A stretch of DNA of 64,000 bases, from the NCBI GenBank assembly GCA_001189495.1, contig CP012068.1:372001-436000 (forward strand), given 5' to 3'. The position numbers and the translations under genes were made by a program. The notes beneath the pieces are model-generated. The model was not told the DNA's origin and made no database searches. It saw only the letters and a program-made list of their open reading frames with translations. Below, one piece after another: positions 60,566-64,000 of this stretch (position 1 is the stretch's first letter; every line of letters starts with the position of its first letter). The stretch comes from Eubacterium sulci ATCC 35585 (lineage in GTDB: Bacteria; Bacillota; Clostridia; Peptostreptococcales; Anaerovoracaceae).

Positions 60566-62287
60566 ATGATAGATTTTAAGAAAGAGATAGCAGAAATAAT
60601 AGCTAAGAATCTAGAGGGGCTTACTGAGGATGAAATCAAATCAATGATTGAAATTCCGCAGGACCAGTCCATGGGTGACTACGCATTTCCTTGCTTTAGA
60701 CTCGCTAAGACGATGAGAAAGGCTCCTAATCTAATTGCTGCTGAACTTGCAGAAAAGCTTCAGGGAGAGAAGCTTTTCTCAGAAGTTAGTCCAGTAAACG
60801 CATATGTGAATATGTTCGTTTCTAGAGAAGAGATGATGAAGTCAACTGTTTCAGAGGTTCTAGAAGAAAAGGAAAACTTCGGAAGAAGCGACATCGGTGG
60901 AAACAAGAAGGTAATTGTAGAATTTTCATCACCTAACATTGCAAAGCCTTTTCACATCGGTCACATCAGGTCGACAGTTATCGGAAATTCACTAAGCAAG
61001 ATCTACGATGCACTTGGATATGATGTTTTCAAAATCAATCATCTCGGTGACTATGGAACGCAGTTTGGTAAGATGATTTGTGCATACAGAAGATGGGGAA
61101 ACCGCGAAGATGTTATAAACTCACCTATCAAGACATTGTTAGGATACTACACGAAGTTCCATGTTGAGGTTGAGGAGCATCCAGAGCTAGAGGATGAGGC
61201 TAGAGCAATATTCACAAAGCTTGAGCAGGGCAGCAAGGAAGAGGTTGAACTATGGCAGTGGTTCCGTGAGGAGAGCCTCAAGGAATTCCAGAGAGTTTAC
61301 GATATGCTAGGCATAGAGTTTGACTCATACAATGGCGAGAGCTTTTATTCTGATAAGATGCCTAGGTTTGAGAAGGAACTTTCAGACAAGGGACTTCTTC
61401 ATGAATCAAATGGAGCTCAGGTTGTAGATCTCGAAGAGTATAAGCTAGGAACAGCTTTGATTAAGAAGTCAGATGGTTCATCGCTATATATTACAAGAGA
61501 TATAGCGGCGGCTGTTTACCGTAAGGAAAACTACGATTTCTATAAGAATATTTATGTTGTTGCAACTCAGCAGAACCTTCACTTCCAGCAGTTATTTAAG
61601 ATTATAGAGCTAATGGGATACGACTGGGCTAACCAGTGCGTTCACGTGCCATTTGGAATGGTTAGACTCGAGGAAGGAACTATGTCGACAAGACACGGCC
61701 GCGTAGTATTCCTTGAGGACGTTCTAAACGGTGCAATCGAAAAAACGAGAGAAATTATCGAAGAGAAGAATCCAAATATCGAAAACCTAGAGGAGATTAC
61801 TTCACAGGTTGGAATCGGTGCTGTTGTTTTCAATGAGCTTTCAAACAACAGAATAAAGGACTACACATTTAAGTGGGACCAGATTCTTAACTTTGATGGA
61901 GAAACTGGACCATATGTTCAGTACACTCACGCAAGATGTGCAAGTCTACTTCGCAAGGCTGGAGAGGATATCGTAGCTAAGGCGCAGGATCCTAAGAATG
62001 TTGACTTTGCTCTTCTAGCAAAGTCGGATAGCGCATATGAGCTAACAAAGCTCATCTATGCCTTCCCAGGAGTTGTTGAGCAGGCTGGTGAAAAGTATGA
62101 GCCTTCAATCATCACAAGGCACATAATCGATATCGCTCAGTGCTTCAATAAGTTCTATCATGATGAGCACATCATCGTAGATGATGAGGTTGAGAAGACA
62201 TCAAAGATAGCGCTTGTAATCGCAACAAAGAGAGTTATTGCTACAGGAATTGGTTTGCTTGGAATGAAAGCGCCGGAGCGTATGTAG
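60566..62287 (+). CDS. argS: Arginine--tRNA ligase
   Basis: This 573-residue class I synthetase has an N-terminal Arg-tRNA domain at about 1-90. The signature is SSPNIAKPFHIGHIRST (HIGH motif), and the KMSKS loop is degenerate (EGTMSTRHGRVVFLED), normal for ArgRS. The DALR anticodon domain is at about 445-573 and ends GMKAPERM, the classical ArgRS terminus. ATG 60566 follows GAGGTG. The frame upstream to 60533 has no SD. Confidence 0.96.
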   Translation: MIDFKKEIAEIIAKNLEGLTEDEIKSMIEIPQDQSMGDYAFPCFRLAKTMRKAPNLIAAELAEKLQGEKLFSEVSPVNAYVNMFVSREEMMKSTVSEVLEEKENFGRSDIGGNKKVIVEFSSPNIAKPFHIGHIRSTVIGNSLSKIYDALGYDVFKINHLGDYGTQFGKMICAYRRWGNREDVINSPIKTLLGYYTKFHVEVEEHPELEDEARAIFTKLEQGSKEEVELWQWFREESLKEFQRVYDMLGIEFDSYNGESFYSDKMPRFEKELSDKGLLHESNGAQVVDLEEYKLGTALIKKSDGSSLYITRDIAAAVYRKENYDFYKNIYVVATQQNLHFQQLFKIIELMGYDWANQCVHVPFGMVRLEEGTMSTRHGRVVFLEDVLNGAIEKTREIIEEKNPNIENLEEITSQVGIGAVVFNELSNNRIKDYTFKWDQILNFDGETGPYVQYTHARCASLLRKAGEDIVAKAQDPKNVDFALLAKSDSAYELTKLIYAFPGVVEQAGEKYEPSIITRHIIDIAQCFNKFYHDEHIIVDDEVEKTSKIALVIATKRVIATGIGLLGMKAPERM

Positions 62288-63160
62288 ATGAGATACGAGG
62301 GGAATATCTATAGACCGCCGAGCGAGGCTTACAGCTTGCTCGTTCAGGTTACAATAGGCTGCGCCTACAACAAATGCACTTTTTGCAGCATGTTCAAGGA
62401 CAAGCAGTTCAGGGTTAGAGACGTTAGAGAAGTAATAGAGGATTTGATTGAGGCGCGAAGCGTCTACTCGCATGTAGAAAAAATCTTCCTTTGCGATGGA
62501 GATGCGATGTGCTTATCAACGGACAAGCTGATGTTCATTTTAGAGAATATCAAGGCTTTGTTCCCGGAGGTAAGCCGCGTAGGCATTTACGCGCGCGCTC
62601 AGGACATCCTTCGCAAAAGTCCTGAGGACCTGGCTCGGCTTGCGGCGGCGGGCCTTGGGATTGCGTACATTGGCGCCGAGTCAGGCAGCGACCTTGTGCT
62701 TGAGAGGGTGAACAAGGGCGCTGGGCGCGCGGACACCGTGGCTGCCGTTCATAAGGCAGAGGAAAACGGCATACGTACATCGGTTACATTTATCTCTGGA
62801 CTTGGAGGTAAGGAGCTTTGGAGAGAGCACGCGATAGAGACAGGCGAGATGATTAGCGAGATGGACGCATCGTATGTGAGCCTTTTGACATTGATGCTAG
62901 ATCCGTCGGCTTCGATAACAGATGAGATAGCAAGAGGCGAATTTGAGGTTTTGAGCGGTGAAGAGGTGGTCGAAGAAACATACCTTCTAATGCAGCACGC
63001 AAACCCAAAGAAGAGCTGCGTTTTCAGAAGCAACCACGCTTCAAACTATGTATCGCTTCGCGGTAATTTGCCAGAGGATAGGGATTTGATGCTCGCTCAG
63101 CTTGAGAGAGCAATGAAGGATAGAGGAATGCTCAAGGATGAGCGCTTCAGGCTGCTCTAG
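62288..63160 (+). CDS. Radical SAM protein (CX4CX2C cluster motif)
   Basis: This 290-residue protein has the cluster-binding motif GCAYNKCTFCSM, that is CX4CX2C where most radical SAM enzymes have CX3CX2C. GIAYIGAESGSDLVLERVNKG is the SAM-contact block, and a TIM-barrel half follows. It resembles uncharacterised radical SAM proteins that match a GC-x-x-N-x-C-x-F-C-x-M-F/Y-K pattern. Substrate unknown. ATG abuts the argS stop. About 180 bases in the middle (62581-62760) are 64 percent GC by my count, far above the surroundings. Confidence 0.85.
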   Translation: MRYEGNIYRPPSEAYSLLVQVTIGCAYNKCTFCSMFKDKQFRVRDVREVIEDLIEARSVYSHVEKIFLCDGDAMCLSTDKLMFILENIKALFPEVSRVGIYARAQDILRKSPEDLARLAAAGLGIAYIGAESGSDLVLERVNKGAGRADTVAAVHKAEENGIRTSVTFISGLGGKELWREHAIETGEMISEMDASYVSLLTLMLDPSASITDEIARGEFEVLSGEEVVEETYLLMQHANPKKSCVFRSNHASNYVSLRGNLPEDRDLMLAQLERAMKDRGMLKDERFRLL

Positions 63161-63177
63161 CTTTGATGAGGAATAAG

Positions 63178-64000
63178 ATGAGAATTTTGCTTACAACCCT
63201 AAATTCTAAATATGTTCATTCCAACCTAGCACTGAAATACCTTTACGGCGTTTCAGTAGGCTCGGGGCTTGATATCAGCCTTCAGGAGTTTACCATTAAC
63301 AACGATAGTGACTATGTCTATGGGGAAATCGTAAGAGGCGGATATGATTTAATCTGCTTCTCATGCTATATCTGGAACATTGAGGAAATCAAAATCCTCG
63401 CAAGTGAGGTAAAGAAGGCCTGTCCAGATACGAAGATTTTACTCGGAGGACCAGAGGTGAGCTTTGAGACGCAGGAACTCATGAGAGTAAACCCTTGGAT
63501 AGATTTTGTCATTCGAGGCGAGGGAGAAAACGGATTCTTTGAATTCTGTAAGGCGCTTGTCATGCAGGATGGAGAGCCTAGCTTTGATTTGAAAGCAAGC
63601 GGACTTGCGGAGGTAAAATCACTATGCTACAGGTCTGGCGAAGAAATCGTATGTAACGAATTGTCAAAGCCTATGAACCTCAACCAGCTTCCGTTTCCAT
63701 ACGAGTACCTTGAGCTTGAGAGCGACAAAGTCATATATTATGAAAGCGTTAGGGGATGTCCATACCGCTGTAGCTACTGTCTTTCATCGGTCGAAAAGGG
63801 ACTTCGCATCCTAGACACCGAAAAGGTCGAAAGACAGCTCAGATACTTTCTTGTAAATAAGGTTAAGCAGGTTAAGTTCCTTGATAGAACCTTTAACTTC
63901 AGCGAAGCTAGGTCGTATGAAATCTGGAAATTTCTCATAGAAAACGATAATGGTATCACTAACTTTCACTTTGAGATATGTGGTGAACTTCTGACAGACA
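63178..64000 (+). CDS. B12-binding radical SAM protein, N-terminal part (3' end outside window)
   Basis: The frame is open to the window edge (at least 274 residues). The first 160 or so residues form a cobalamin-binding Rossmann-like domain (MRILLTTLNSKYVHSNLALKYL, KILLGGPEVSFE, FVIRGEGENGFFEF). The radical SAM motif SVRGCPYRCSYCLSS (CX3CX2C) follows at about residues 185-200. The layout is that of the large B12/radical SAM methyltransferase-like group. The DHxxG cobalamin-coordinating motif is not obvious, so cobalamin may bind base-off or the domain may not bind it. GAGGAATAAG gives the RBS. It lies 17 bases after the preceding radical SAM gene. Confidence 0.82.
   Translation, partial: MRILLTTLNSKYVHSNLALKYLYGVSVGSGLDISLQEFTINNDSDYVYGEIVRGGYDLICFSCYIWNIEEIKILASEVKKACPDTKILLGGPEVSFETQELMRVNPWIDFVIRGEGENGFFEFCKALVMQDGEPSFDLKASGLAEVKSLCYRSGEEIVCNELSKPMNLNQLPFPYEYLELESDKVIYYESVRGCPYRCSYCLSSVEKGLRILDTEKVERQLRYFLVNKVKQVKFLDRTFNFSEARSYEIWKFLIENDNGITNFHFEICGELLTD

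Overview
The window comes from the chromosome of a low-GC, probably anaerobic Firmicute of class Clostridia. The dcw cell-division cluster, split transketolase, MutS2, DivIB, TAATG gene overlaps and sortase-anchored surface proteins all fit this. The family resembles the oral or gut Eubacterium/Mogibacterium (Family XIII, Anaerovoracaceae) group, but that placement is inference. Most genes are on the + strand. I saw no rRNA, tRNA or CRISPR array.

Layout. 0-6.6 kb: the 3' end of addA, then three exported cell-surface genes. These are a LysM/G5/NlpC-P60-like wall hydrolase behind a structured leader, a Cna-type adhesin, and an FMN-bind-like wall-anchored protein behind a cobalamin riboswitch. 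6.8-13.8 kb: gdhA (- strand), a FemX-type ligase, mgtE, NAD(P)HX dehydratase and a two-subunit transketolase. 13.85-18.5 kb: an AT-rich acquired island. It begins with an IS3-type transposase remnant, carries a lactococcin 972-type bacteriocin locus (XRE regulator, bacteriocin precursor, multi-TM immunity/export protein, ABC ATPase), and ends in an internally deleted ISL3-like element with terminal inverted repeats.

18.6-26.7 kb: a deviant ParA/MinD-like protein, FtsE, FtsX, a coiled-coil M23 hydrolase (PcsB type), RecJ, a CtpA protease, a YerC/TrpR-like regulator, an Sfp-type PPTase and RecX. 26.8-31 kb: a DMT exporter, a small unknown gene, two CobW-type metal GTPases (one with a long His/Cys-rich metal segment, one fused to a TIGR03943/DUF1980-like domain) and an acyl-ACP thioesterase. 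31.0-37.3 kb: a self-contained sigma-54 module. It consists of clustered GTAAC operator sites, a -24/-12 promoter, a cysteine hydrolase of the isochorismatase family, an APC permease, and a Cache-HAMP histidine kinase with its NtrC-type activator. 37.4-40.8 kb: two tandem ArsB/NhaD-type transporters, an unknown gene and a GIY-YIG protein.

40.9-53.2 kb: the dcw cluster (mraZ, rsmH, ftsL, PBP, murF, mraY, murD, ftsW, murG, divIB, ftsZ), with an intrinsic terminator between ftsL and the PBP gene. 53.2-64 kb: a TrmH-type methyltransferase, pheST, zapA, mutS2, argS and two radical SAM genes. The first radical SAM gene contains a sharply GC-rich patch and the second runs off the window.

The observations most worth following are the cobalamin-riboswitch surface protein, the sigma-54 hydrolase/permease module, the CobW pair with the DUF1980 fusion, and the lactococcin 972 island with its decayed mobile elements.
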